From NCBI GenBank assembly GCA_964594115.1, contig CAZQLD010000016.1:1-21818 (forward strand): a stretch of DNA of 21,818 bases, in the 5' to 3' direction. This document shows, piece after piece, positions 8,807 through 15,272 of the stretch. Within the stretch, counting starts at the first letter, position 1, and every line of letters starts with the position of its first letter. Made by a program: the position numbers and the translations under genes. The stretch is from MFWN01 sp964594115. GTDB taxonomy: Archaea > Nanobdellota > Nanobdellia > Pacearchaeales > GW2011-AR1. The notes below the pieces were generated by a model that was not told the origin of the DNA, ran no database searches, and saw only the letters and a program-made list of their open reading frames with translations.

Positions 8807-8828
8807 TATATATTTTTTGTATATATAT
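8807..8828 (+). repeat. 22-bp AT repeat, copy 1
   Basis: TATATA, then T6, then GTATATATAT. The same 22 bases recur exactly at 10318-10339. Both copies lie in promoter-containing spacers beside small genes of unknown function. Low complexity means chance or slippage cannot be excluded. Confidence 0.5.
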
Positions 8829-8900
8829 GTTGTTCTTAAAAGAGTATATATCACAACAATATTTAAAAACATACTTTAGATATTAAATCTCGAGAGAAAA

Positions 8901-8960
8901 ATGGGAAAAGGGATTATAGAACACACCAAACATCAAGGGTGGAGTTTTAAATTTAACTAA
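8901..8960 (+). CDS. Possible 19-aa small ORF
   Basis: ATG to TAA encodes MGKGIIEHTKHQGWSFKFN. A TATA-like ATTTAAAA lies at 8861-8868, about 36 nt upstream, and a weak purine run (GAGAG) lies just before the ATG. A chance ORF of this length is quite possible; only the promoter-like context argues for it. Confidence 0.2.
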   Translation: MGKGIIEHTKHQGWSFKFN

Positions 8961-8986
8961 TAATAAAAAAATTCTCAATAGTAAAG

Positions 8987-8994
8987 TTTAAATC
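8987..8994 (+). promoter_or_regulatory. TATA box of orphan gene at 9016
   Basis: TTTAAATC with its centre 25-26 nt before the ATG at 9016, as expected for a leaderless transcript. Confidence 0.55.
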
Positions 8995-9015
8995 TACCAG
9001 GTCCGATATACTTTT

Positions 9016-9783
9016 ATGCCAACTGTAAATGTTCATTACCTCATTACTCGGTTTTATAATGTAAGACTAAATGAATTTATAGCCAAGTATTCTGAAGAAG
9101 GGAGGATTACTGATAGAACTCTAACTGGTGGGTTCATGGTCTTAGAAAGAAGAAAAAAACACCAATTTGAACCAATTGCTACTTGGTTAAATAATTTTAG
9201 GAGTGAATTGTATAAAAAATATAATCTGAAAGAAATAGATGTTAATGATTTAATTATGGAGTCTAATAAATTAGCTTTATTCTTCCAGCAGTTAATTTTT
9301 CTTAGAGATTCTATAGAAGCACCAAAATATAAAGAATTAGAGAGAAAATTATTTCCTAATCTAAATAGTCTGTTTAAAGATTTCTCTGAAATATTAAAAA
9401 ATGAAGATTATAAAGATATTTTAAAGTATATAAGAGAAAGAAGTCCTGTTTTGAAAATAAACATAATGAATAAATTAGGAAAGTATCCAGTTAAAAAAGA
9501 ATTGATAGTTATAGATTATAGACTTTATCCCGAATTTAAAGAGCATTCCAAAAAATTTAGAGTATTAAAAAAAGAAAGTGATTCAAATGGTTCATTTAAA
9601 CACAATTTAATAAAAGGAGTATATGAAATCTCTCTACCTAAAAGGGAAAGAATGGAAGTTATTGATTTGAAAAAGGATGTAGTATTAGATCTCAGTTTAA
9701 TCTTATTTTGGCACTATATCTTTAATGTATTAACTAATTTTTTTATTTACCTGAAAAACAAATTAAATAAGAAGAAAAAATGA
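9016..9783 (+). CDS. Orphan protein with C-terminal hydrophobic segment
   Basis: A 255-aa protein starting at the ATG at 9016, about 26 nt after a TATA box. Most of the chain is charged and predicted helical (many Lys/Glu, e.g. FRSELYKKYNLKEIDVNDLI). The last ~35 residues form one hydrophobic segment (LSLILFWHYIFNVLTNFFIY) followed by KNKLNKKKK. This could be a tail-anchored membrane protein with the bulk in the cytoplasm. No catalytic motif or known family is recognised. The gene is flanked by AT-rich spacers with a shared repeat and by other unknown genes, so it belongs to the accessory part of the window. Confidence 0.65.
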   Translation: MPTVNVHYLITRFYNVRLNEFIAKYSEEGRITDRTLTGGFMVLERRKKHQFEPIATWLNNFRSELYKKYNLKEIDVNDLIMESNKLALFFQQLIFLRDSIEAPKYKELERKLFPNLNSLFKDFSEILKNEDYKDILKYIRERSPVLKINIMNKLGKYPVKKELIVIDYRLYPEFKEHSKKFRVLKKESDSNGSFKHNLIKGVYEISLPKRERMEVIDLKKDVVLDLSLILFWHYIFNVLTNFFIYLKNKLNKKKK

Positions 9784-9798
9784 AACTTAAAAAATGGC

Positions 9799-9828
9799 TC
9801 GTCGTGAAATATTAGAATTTCTTGACGA
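9799..9828. terminator. Bidirectional hairpin terminator between convergent genes
   Basis: A 12-bp stem (arms 9799-9810 and 9817-9828, one G-U pair and one mismatch) encloses a 6-nt loop. It sits exactly between the convergent stops at 9783 and 9831. A T6 run follows on the minus strand and a T-rich tract on the plus strand. Confidence 0.5.
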
Positions 9829-9830
9829 AA

Positions 9831-10235
9831 TTATCTATTTTTCTCATATTTTCTTGATTTGTTAGCAAGATAAAATAAAACGAAGCTAAAGAATAATATA
9901 ATGATAATTATAAATAAAAATTCAGTTTTCGGAAAAAGATTTTGTTTAAAATAATCAATAGAAAGTGCAAAGATAAAACATAATGCAACAAAGAGCCAGA
10001 CCCCTGAAAAGGCATAACCAGTATTTATCACACCATGTAACTTATATTCCTCATTTTTTTTATAAAATTTTTTCATTAATAAAAGAGTTATTATATAAAC
10101 TATAACCAATAAGATTATTTTACTGATCTTACCTGACCTAATATTAAAGTAAAAAAAAGGCAAGAAGAACAATGTAATTAGGGACATCAAAAGAAAAAGT
10201 TTCAAAATTGGTCTAGGGTCTTTTAATTTTTTCAT
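9831..10235 (-). CDS. Small four-TM membrane protein, unknown function
   Basis: A 134-aa protein with four hydrophobic segments (ILKLFLLMSLITLFFLPFFY; KIILLVIVYIITLLL; FSGVWLFVALCFIFALSI; FLFIIIIILFFSFVLFYLA) and short basic ends (MKKLKDPR, KSRKYEKNR). No conserved polar motif inside the helices suggests a transport or enzyme activity. The start ATG at 10235 is 25 nt downstream of a minus-strand TATA box. I do not recognise the family. Confidence 0.65.
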   Translation of the reverse strand: MKKLKDPRPILKLFLLMSLITLFFLPFFYFNIRSGKISKIILLVIVYIITLLLMKKFYKKNEEYKLHGVINTGYAFSGVWLFVALCFIFALSIDYFKQNLFPKTEFLFIIIIILFFSFVLFYLANKSRKYEKNR

Positions 10236-10256
10236 ATTTTTTAAAATACATTTAGC

Positions 10257-10264
10257 TTTTTAAA
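10257..10264 (-). promoter_or_regulatory. TATA box of four-TM gene
   Basis: TTTAAAAA on the minus strand, with its centre about 25 nt before the ATG at 10235. This gives a leaderless geometry. Confidence 0.5.
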
Positions 10265-10317
10265 CTTCTTCCTAAGATTTATAGGATTTCCATATATATT
10301 TCTTTAACAACAACTAC

Positions 10318-10339
10318 TATATATTTTTTGTATATATAT
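10318..10339 (+). repeat. 22-bp AT repeat, copy 2
   Basis: Exact copy of 8807-8828. It lies 18 bp upstream of the TATA box of the gene at 10386, a position where a regulator or architectural protein could act. Confidence 0.5.
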
Positions 10340-10356
10340 TCTTCATAATACTAATC

Positions 10357-10364
10357 TTTAAAAA
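10357..10364 (+). promoter_or_regulatory. TATA box of gene at 10386
   Basis: TTTAAAAA with its centre 25-26 nt before the ATG at 10386. Confidence 0.5.
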
Positions 10365-10385
10365 ATAATTCCTCTTAGTTTTTTA

Positions 10386-10736
10386 ATGGAAGAACAATAC
10401 ATCCCGTTACTAAAAACAGGAATTTATGCTGGAGCAGTACTTCTTTCTGTGCTGGGAATTTCTGCAGGATTCACAATATCAAGTTGTATAAGTTCTAAGT
10501 ACAAGAATCAACATTCTGCAGAAAATACAAGAGCACAAAATGAACTAGAACAATCGCAGAATGAAAGAACAAGAGAGCTTTTAGGCGACGAAGACTATTC
10601 TAATCTCCTAGAGAAAAGACAAGAGTTTGCTGAGGAGCAAATAGAAAGATGGCAGGCTAATAAAAATAATGCTGGCCTTTTTCCTCCTGATTTAGAAGAG
10701 ACTCTTAATGCCATATTTGGAAAACTAAAACACTAG
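10386..10736 (+). CDS. Small N-terminally membrane-anchored coiled-coil protein
   Basis: A 116-aa protein with one TM helix at about residues 9-33 (TGIYAGAVLLSVLGISAGF). A charged helical region likely to form a coiled coil follows (about 45-92; AENTRAQNELEQSQNERTRE, EKRQEFAEEQIERW), then a short C-terminal helix. The short negative N-terminus (MEEQ) and the basic residues after the helix (SSKYKNQH) suggest that the C-terminus is cytoplasmic. The function is unknown. It ends 1 bp from the convergent ferredoxin:thioredoxin reductase stop. Confidence 0.65.
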   Translation: MEEQYIPLLKTGIYAGAVLLSVLGISAGFTISSCISSKYKNQHSAENTRAQNELEQSQNERTRELLGDEDYSNLLEKRQEFAEEQIERWQANKNNAGLFPPDLEETLNAIFGKLKH

Positions 10737-10737
10737 A

Positions 10738-11022
10738 TTATTTAACAAACAGCCCGCAATGGCATATCCCTTTTTCTTTTATCTCACTTAAATGGAAAAT
10801 ACAAGGACAAATTATTTCAGCATCTTTTTCTTTATCTCCAGTGACTCTTCTGCACGGGCAGTATAATTCTCCTTTTTCTTTTTTGTTTTTCAAAAGCCCT
10901 TTTATTATGAATTTTACTATTTTACCGTCGGGATTAATCTTGAAGTTTTGCTCTTTTGCATACTGCCTGGATTTTTCTAAAAGTTCTTCCTCAGATTCTT
11001 TTTCAGTATTTTCTTCTGCCAT
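10738..11022 (-). CDS. Ferredoxin:thioredoxin reductase catalytic chain (FTR beta)
   Basis: This 94-aa protein carries the diagnostic FTR Cys pattern CPC (55-57), CPC (72-74), CHC (87-89), including the typical CPCR. In the family, four of these cysteines bind a 4Fe-4S cluster and two form the redox-active disulfide that reduces thioredoxin with electrons from ferredoxin. The spacing (14 and 12 residues) differs slightly from the plant/cyanobacterial CPC-x16-CPC-x8-CHC, as can happen in archaeal members. The N-terminal ~25 residues are acidic. Its ATG is 2 nt after the htpX stop, so it is co-transcribed with htpX. No FTR variable (alpha) chain is visible; a candidate electron donor is the ferredoxin at 12625. 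Confidence 0.85.
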   Translation of the reverse strand: MAEENTEKESEEELLEKSRQYAKEQNFKINPDGKIVKFIIKGLLKNKKEKGELYCPCRRVTGDKEKDAEIICPCIFHLSEIKEKGICHCGLFVK

Positions 11023-11024
11023 TT

Positions 11025-11942
11025 TTACATTTTCTGTAAGATTTCAATCCTTCTCTTTATTGGGGGGTGGGTGGAAAAAGCATTTTGAACTTTTTTCTTA
11101 AAAGGGTCTGAGATAAATAAAGGTGCTACTGCTTTATTTATTTTCTTTTTTTCTTCTGCTGTTGATGGCGGATGTTCTGCATCAATTTTTTTTAATGCCC
11201 CAATCAACCCTGTTGGGCTTCTGATGAACTTAACAGCAGAAGCATCTGATGAATACTCTCTTTTTCTTGAAATTGCTAACTGGACAAGCATGACTACTAT
11301 AGGAGCAAGAATAGCTAAGATAATGCCAATAATAAGGAAAATTACCTGGCTGTTGTCTCTGCTTCTTCTTCCTCCGGCAATACTGCTCCACCACAAGCTC
11401 CTTAAAAATATTTGGGAAATTATTGCCACCATTCCGACTAAAACAGCAGTAAGAGTCATAAATCTTATATCATAATTTGCAATATGGCTTAACTCGTGTC
11501 CAAGAACTCCTTCTAGTTCTTGTTTGTTTAATTTTGTTAAAGCTCCTGTTGTAACACAAATGACAGCATGTTCTGGGTCTCTTCCTGAAGCAAATGCATT
11601 TATCTGTCTGTTTTCCATAACATAAAGCCTTGGTTTTGGCATTCCACTTGCAAGGCATAATCCTTCAACAGAATGGTGATATTGTGAGTATTGTGTTTGA
11701 GAAGCTGGCTTGGCATTAACTGAAGCTAAAGCAATCTTATCTGATTTATAATATCCTGTTATAATATAAACAATAGAGATTATAATAGCAAGAACCATTA
11801 TAATCATGAAATAATCAGGCCCCATAACTAGTCCAATAACATATCCTAAAGCAAGCAAAACTATAAACACAATTATCATTAAAAAAACCGACTTCCACTT
11901 ATTTCTGGAAATTTGGTCATGAAACGAGATTCTCTCTGCCAT
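11025..11942 (-). CDS. htpX: HtpX-type membrane zinc metalloprotease (M48)
   Basis: A 305-aa integral membrane protease. The motif HELSH (149-153) supplies two zinc ligands and the catalytic Glu; the third ligand is probably E229 in REYSSDAS. Two N-terminal TM helices (FLMIIVFIVLLALGYVIG; FMIIMVLAIIISIVYII) precede the catalytic domain, and two hydrophobic segments follow HELSH. HtpX degrades misfolded or damaged membrane proteins. The ATG at 11942 (MAERISFHDQISRNK) is the conserved family start. An upstream in-frame start at 11987 would overlap lemA and lies before the TATA box. The gene follows lemA, a frequent neighbour, and is followed 2 nt later by the FTR gene. Confidence 0.93.
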   Translation of the reverse strand: MAERISFHDQISRNKWKSVFLMIIVFIVLLALGYVIGLVMGPDYFMIIMVLAIIISIVYIITGYYKSDKIALASVNAKPASQTQYSQYHHSVEGLCLASGMPKPRLYVMENRQINAFASGRDPEHAVICVTTGALTKLNKQELEGVLGHELSHIANYDIRFMTLTAVLVGMVAIISQIFLRSLWWSSIAGGRRSRDNSQVIFLIIGIILAILAPIVVMLVQLAISRKREYSSDASAVKFIRSPTGLIGALKKIDAEHPPSTAEEKKKINKAVAPLFISDPFKKKVQNAFSTHPPIKRRIEILQKM

Positions 11943-11965
11943 TTTTAATAAATAATGAGAATAAC

Positions 11966-11973
11966 TATTTAAA
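11966..11973 (-). promoter_or_regulatory. Internal TATA box of htpX-FTR
   Basis: TTTAAATA on the minus strand lies between the lemA stop and the htpX ATG, with its centre 27 nt before the ATG at 11942. htpX can therefore be transcribed independently of lemA as a leaderless mRNA. Confidence 0.6.
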
Positions 11974-11976
11974 GAT

Positions 11977-12525
11977 TTACAAGTCAATCTTTGGCATTTC
12001 TTTTGATGCTGCTGGAATCTTCAAATAATCTTTTTTCTGTCTGCCATAAAGTTTAAAGAAGATTACTCCAGGAAACTTTTGAGAGGCGTTTTCTAAATAC
12101 AATACCCCATCATTGTAGTACTGTCTTGCATATGCTACTTTATCTTCGATAGCAGATAGTTCCTGCTGTAAATGTAAGAAATTTTGATTTGCCTTAAGGT
12201 CTGGATAATTTTCAGCTATTGCAAAAATGCTTTTTAATGCATTCTGAAGAGCATCACCTGCTTTGACCTTTCCTTTAATATCTCCTGCTTTTAACATTGC
12301 AGCTCTTGCCTTTGTAACATCTGCCATTATCTGTTTTTCATGCTTTGCATAACCTTTAACAACCTTAACTAAAGCAGGAACAAGATCTGCCCTTTTCTTT
12401 AGTTGAACATCTATTTGAGCAAGACTGTTGTTAATCCTATTGCCAAGAACAACAAATCTATTGTAATAATAAATAAGAATTATTGCAATTATCACAACCG
12501 GAATTAAAATCCATAGCCATATCAT
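11977..12525 (-). CDS. lemA: LemA family membrane protein
   Basis: This 182-aa protein has one N-terminal TM helix (residues 2-21, LWILIPVVIIAIILIYYY). The LemA helical bundle follows, with family motifs such as YNRFVVLGNRINNSLAQIDV, KRADLVPALVKVVKGYAKHE, AIAENYPDLKAN and ARQYYNDGVLYLENASQKFP. LemA proteins are widespread in bacteria and DPANN archaea, and their exact role is unknown. The frequent pairing with HtpX, also seen here, suggests a role in membrane protein quality control or envelope stress. The start is at a leaderless distance from a TATA box. Confidence 0.92.
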   Translation of the reverse strand: MIWLWILIPVVIIAIILIYYYNRFVVLGNRINNSLAQIDVQLKKRADLVPALVKVVKGYAKHEKQIMADVTKARAAMLKAGDIKGKVKAGDALQNALKSIFAIAENYPDLKANQNFLHLQQELSAIEDKVAYARQYYNDGVLYLENASQKFPGVIFFKLYGRQKKDYLKIPAASKEMPKIDL

Positions 12526-12546
12526 GGAAAAATAAGAAAAAGGGCA

Positions 12547-12554
12547 TTTATAAA
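12547..12554 (-). promoter_or_regulatory. TATA box of lemA
   Basis: TTTATAAA with its centre 25-26 nt from the lemA ATG (12525). It is divergent from the ferredoxin promoter about 40 bp away. Confidence 0.6.
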
Positions 12555-12590
12555 GATTATCCTTTTTAGAAAATTCTAAAAATCAAAATA

Positions 12591-12598
12591 TTTAAATA
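12591..12598 (+). promoter_or_regulatory. TATA box of ferredoxin gene
   Basis: TTTAAATA with its centre about 30 nt before the ATG at 12625, leaving a leader of only a few bases. Confidence 0.6.
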
Positions 12599-12624
12599 AA
12601 CCATAAATCTCTCAATTAAGTAAA

Positions 12625-12801
12625 ATGGTGTCAGTAGATAAAGAAAAATGTATTGGATGTGGAGCTTGTGCTGCTACTTGTCCGGATGTTTTTGAAATGA
12701 AAGAAGGCAAGTCAAATGTAAAAAAAGGAAAAGAAAGCTCAAAAATACCTTGTGTTAAAGAAGCAGCAGATGGTTGCCCTGTTCAGGCAATCACTCCTTA
12801 A
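12625..12801 (+). CDS. Small single-cluster 4Fe-4S ferredoxin
   Basis: A 58-aa protein (ATG 12625, TAA 12799-12801) starting MVSVDKEKCIGCGACAATCP. C9, C12, C15 and C51 (in GCPVQAI) match the ligands of one 4Fe-4S cluster. C19 and C43 sit where Pyrococcus/Thermotoga-type ferredoxins have a structural disulfide pair. The PDVFEMKEGKS segment is also typical of that type. It is a soluble one-electron carrier. It is divergent from lemA-htpX-FTR and may supply electrons to the FTR; that pairing is inferred. Its 3' end overlaps the convergent membrane-protein gene by 11 nt. Confidence 0.9.
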   Translation: MVSVDKEKCIGCGACAATCPDVFEMKEGKSNVKKGKESSKIPCVKEAADGCPVQAITP

Positions 12802-13399
12802 TTTTATTTTTTCTTTTTAATTTATTGTAATGATATGTGCATGTTTTTCCTATTGTAAAGAGGATTGTTCCAACAAACCCTAAAAGAAGATCAATCATAG
12901 TATCATCATTTTCATTCATTATGATTTTTAGTTTAGAGATTCCTGAAATATCTCTTATATAAACACCCTGAAGCTGAAATCCAAAGAATTTATCCAATGC
13001 AAACTCTCCTATTTCAAATAAAGCTAATAAGGAAATTGCGATTGAAAACGTTATAAAAAGCTTCATAGAAAAGCTAACACCCCTTATTTTATCAATTAAA
13101 AAGAAGACTATAATGCAGACCAAAATAGGATTTAAGAGATGCAAAATCTTATCATAATTTGAGTATAGAAAGTATAAAGGACTAAAAAGCACCCCGGTAG
13201 TTGAAATTATAAGAAACATTAAGTAATGAATCCTTTTGAAGTCTAATCTGAAAAATGAATCTGCAAAACAGAAGATTATAATAGAAAACATAAATGTAGA
13301 TGCCCTGACAAAATAACTTGTGTTCTTCAAAGCATAGAGAAAAACAAATATAAGTATTCCTGCCAAAGTGTACAAAATATACTTAGTTTTTTTCTTCAT
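12791..13399 (-). CDS. YjdF/DUF2238-like integral membrane protein
   Basis: A 202-aa protein with about six hydrophobic segments. Conserved-looking polar residues lie in or near the helices: YDKILHLLNP (D83, H87), ALFEIGEFALD (E129, E132, D136) and a C-terminal DDTMIDLLLGFVGT (D166, T167, D170). This pattern (DxxxH, ExxE, DTxxDL) is that of the YjdF/DUF2238 membrane family, whose biochemical function is not established. The Lys-rich ends (MKKKTK, KLKRKNKIKE) suggest that both termini are cytoplasmic. A TATA-like GTTTAAA lies about 40 nt upstream of the ATG. The family call is from motif pattern only. Confidence 0.65.
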   Translation of the reverse strand: MKKKTKYILYTLAGILIFVFLYALKNTSYFVRASTFMFSIIIFCFADSFFRLDFKRIHYLMFLIISTTGVLFSPLYFLYSNYDKILHLLNPILVCIIVFFLIDKIRGVSFSMKLFITFSIAISLLALFEIGEFALDKFFGFQLQGVYIRDISGISKLKIIMNENDDTMIDLLLGFVGTILFTIGKTCTYHYNKLKRKNKIKE

Positions 13400-13458
13400 T
13401 TTACCCTTTTTATCAGAATAAATAGAATAATGCAGATTTAAACTTTACTATAGAAAGC

Positions 13459-13466
13459 TTTATAAA
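13459..13466 (+). promoter_or_regulatory. TATA box of the isc operon
   Basis: TTTATAAA with its centre 25-26 nt before the ATG at 13488, which implies a leaderless start for the regulator. The operator-like inverted repeat begins 3 bp downstream. Confidence 0.7.
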
Positions 13467-13468
13467 GA

Positions 13469-13490
13469 CATATGAATTATGATTCATATG
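13469..13490. promoter_or_regulatory. Perfect inverted repeat, probable operator of the ArsR-type regulator
   Basis: CATATGAAT (13469-13477), a 4-nt spacer, then ATTCATATG (13482-13490): two perfect 9-bp arms. The site lies between the TATA box and the first codon of the regulator, where a bound dimer would block RNA polymerase. This geometry is typical of autoregulation by dimeric winged-helix repressors. That the adjacent ArsR-type protein is the binder is inferred. Confidence 0.7.
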
Positions 13491-13784
13491 AAAAAGAATG
13501 CATACCATATATTTTTCAGCAAACTTTCTAATCCTTTAAGAATAGATATAATTTCAAACTTAGAAAAAAAGCCAAAATCTGTAAATCAACTCTCCAAAAA
13601 GCTTAAGGTTGAGCAAAGTAAATTAAGCCATGCACTCAGAGAATTAAAAAAATGCAATATTGTTAAGGTTGAGAAAAAAGGCAAAAACAGGGTATACAGT
13701 TTAAGTCAAACAATAATTCCTATTTTAAGATTAATTGATTGTCATGGAAAAAACTGTGGGAAATGCAGGGGATATAGAAAATGA
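13488..13784 (+). CDS. ArsR-family winged-helix regulator with C-terminal Cys cluster
   Basis: This 98-aa protein (from the ATG at 13488; an ATG at 13479 adds three residues but lies upstream of the expected transcription start) has an ArsR-type fold. It reads FSKLSNPLRIDIISNLE, then the recognition helix region (SVNQLSKKLKVEQSKLSHAL), then a wing (VEKKGKNRVYSL). The C-terminus is unusual: CHGKNCGKC (C85, C90, C93), with another Cys at 56, which could bind a metal or an Fe-S cluster. It is first in the Fe-S assembly operon and its start codon overlaps a perfect inverted repeat. It is therefore a good candidate for a self-repressing sensor of Fe-S or metal status, functionally like IscR but unrelated in fold; this role is inferred. 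Confidence 0.82.
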   Translation: MKKNAYHIFFSKLSNPLRIDIISNLEKKPKSVNQLSKKLKVEQSKLSHALRELKKCNIVKVEKKGKNRVYSLSQTIIPILRLIDCHGKNCGKCRGYRK

Positions 13785-14131
13785 AAATAGAAATTGAGTT
13801 TGGAAAAATAAAAGTTGACAGCAATGAATTTCACGATGTAATAATCTTGCCTTCAGAAAAAGTTTTAGAAAGAGAGTATCAAAAAATAAAAGGAAAATAT
13901 GGAACAGGGCATGTTATCGACGAAAAGGAAATAGAAATTGTTGTCAGGGAAAAACCAGAAGTTATAGTTATAGGAACTGGTTTTGATGGAATGGCAGGAT
14001 TGACAGAAAAGGCAAGAGAAAAAATACTCAAGAAAAATATAAAATTAATAGAAGAAAAAACTCCAAAAGCAATAGAGACATTTTTATCTTTAAAAAATAA
14101 AAAAGCTGCAGTTCTCCATTCAACATGTTAA
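13781..14131 (+). CDS. Mth938/NDUFAF3-family protein (DUF498)
   Basis: A 116-aa protein of the Mth938-like fold family. Visible hallmarks are the N-terminal IEFGKIKVDSNEFHDVIILP, the central EVIVIGTGFDGM (IGTG at 64-67) and the C-terminal AVLHSTC, where family members usually end in HLTC. The family is found in archaea and bacteria and as the mitochondrial complex I assembly factor NDUFAF3; its biochemical activity is not known. The ATG overlaps the stop of the regulator (ATGA). Being located directly before iscS links it to Fe-S cluster or sulfur work. The terminal Cys116 could carry sulfur, but that is speculation. Confidence 0.8.
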   Translation: MKIEIEFGKIKVDSNEFHDVIILPSEKVLEREYQKIKGKYGTGHVIDEKEIEIVVREKPEVIVIGTGFDGMAGLTEKAREKILKKNIKLIEEKTPKAIETFLSLKNKKAAVLHSTC

Positions 14132-14132
14132 A

Positions 14133-15272
14133 ATGAAACAAATATATCTAGATAATGCCGCTACAACAAAAGTTGATGAAAGAGTTTCATTAGCTATGCA
14201 GCTGTATTTTGCAGAAAAATACGGAAACGCAAGTTCTGTTCATCTGCTTGGACAAGAATCTAAAAGGGCTCTGGAACAAAGCAGGGTTGTTATTGCTAAG
14301 TCTATTGGAGCTAAAAGTGATGAAATAATCTTTACATCAGGAGGAACAGAGTCAAATAATCTTGCTCTAAAAGGATTGTTTTTAGCCAATAACAAAAAAC
14401 ACATTATAACAACAAAAATAGAGCATGACTGCGTTTTAAATGCATGTAAATGGCTTGAAAAACAAGGAGCAAAGGTAGATTATCTGGATGTAAACAAGGA
14501 AGGATTTGTAAATCCAGAAGATGTTAAAAAAGCCATAACTAACAATACTTTAGTTGTTTCAATAATTCATGGAAATAATGAGATAGGAACAATACAAAAT
14601 ATTGAAGAAATCGGAAGAATATGCAGGGAAAAAGGGGTTTATTTACATACAGATGCCTGTCAATCTTACACTAAAACAAGACTAAATGTTAAAAAACAAA
14701 ATCTTGACCTTGTAACACTAAATGCTCATAAAATTCACGGGCCTAAAGGAGTTGGTGCCCTGTTTGTAAGGAGGGGAATTAAAATAATTCCTTTATTGCA
14801 TGGTGGAGGGCATGAAAAAGGGTTAAGAAGCGGAACAGAAAATATCTCTGGAATTGTTGGTTTTGCAAAAGCAGTTAAACTTACAGGAAATAGGGACATA
14901 AAACAAATGGAAAAACTAAGAGATAAATTAATTGAGGGTATTTTAAAGATTCCAAATACAAAACTTAATGGTCCAACTGAAAAAAGATTGTGCAATAATA
15001 TTAATATATGCTTTGAGAATATAGAAGGAGAGGCTATAGGAGGTTATTTGGATGCAGAAGGCATTTGTAGCTCTACAGGCTCTGCCTGCTCCTCACATAC
15101 TTTAGAAGCAAGCCATGTTTTAAAGGCAATTGGAAAAACAGATTTAGAAGCCAACAGCTCAATAAGATTAAGTTTAAGCAGGTATAATAAAGAAGAAGAG
15201 ATAGATAAAGTTTTAGATGCTCTGCCAAAGGTAGTTAATAAATTAAGAAAAATAAGTCCATTTGCAAAATGA
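14133..15272 (+). CDS. iscS: Cysteine desulfurase
   Basis: A 379-aa PLP enzyme that removes sulfur from L-cysteine to form an enzyme persulfide for Fe-S assembly and tRNA thiolation. Visible signatures are YLDNAATTKVDERV (N-terminus), SGGTESNNLALKG (PLP phosphate binding), H98 in KIEHDC, D174 in HTDACQS, the PLP lysine K200 in NAHKIHGPKG, and the active-site C319 in SSTGSACSSH. The long Cys loop places it in the IscS/NifS group rather than SufS. The chain stops at SPFAK and lacks the ~25-residue C-terminal extension of E. coli IscS, which helps bind IscU. It starts 1 nt after the Mth938-family stop and its own stop overlaps the next microprotein start. Confidence 0.95.
   Translation: MKQIYLDNAATTKVDERVSLAMQLYFAEKYGNASSVHLLGQESKRALEQSRVVIAKSIGAKSDEIIFTSGGTESNNLALKGLFLANNKKHIITTKIEHDCVLNACKWLEKQGAKVDYLDVNKEGFVNPEDVKKAITNNTLVVSIIHGNNEIGTIQNIEEIGRICREKGVYLHTDACQSYTKTRLNVKKQNLDLVTLNAHKIHGPKGVGALFVRRGIKIIPLLHGGGHEKGLRSGTENISGIVGFAKAVKLTGNRDIKQMEKLRDKLIEGILKIPNTKLNGPTEKRLCNNINICFENIEGEAIGGYLDAEGICSSTGSACSSHTLEASHVLKAIGKTDLEANSSIRLSLSRYNKEEEIDKVLDALPKVVNKLRKISPFAK

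Larger units (their letters stand above)
8648..9015. other. AT-rich 368-bp spacer between divergent genes
   Basis: No long ORF is present. The spacer holds the upstream region of the minus-strand zinc-ribbon gene, a GC-rich octamer palindrome GGCGCGCC at 8728-8735 in otherwise AT-rich DNA, and a 22-bp repeat copy (8807-8828). It also has a TATA-like box at 8861-8868 in front of a 19-codon ORF, and the TATA box of the next gene (8987-8994). No tRNA-like or snoRNA-like structure was recognised by eye. Confidence 0.6.

Noticed and set aside
8807..8860. Possible CRISPR-like or origin-like AT repeats
   Set aside because: No regularly spaced direct repeats, no cas genes, and no Orc1/Cdc6 gene or origin-recognition-box pattern was seen.
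9794..9865. 23-codon ORF starting MARREILEFLDEIIYF between convergent genes
   Set aside because: It coincides with a 12-bp hairpin that sits exactly between two convergent stops, has no TATA box at the usual distance, and runs antisense into the neighbouring gene. The terminator reading is simpler.
10841..11475. Plus-strand ORFs opposite the FTR and htpX genes
   Set aside because: The minus strand encodes the conserved CPC/CPC/CHC and HELSH proteins; the plus-strand products have no family features.
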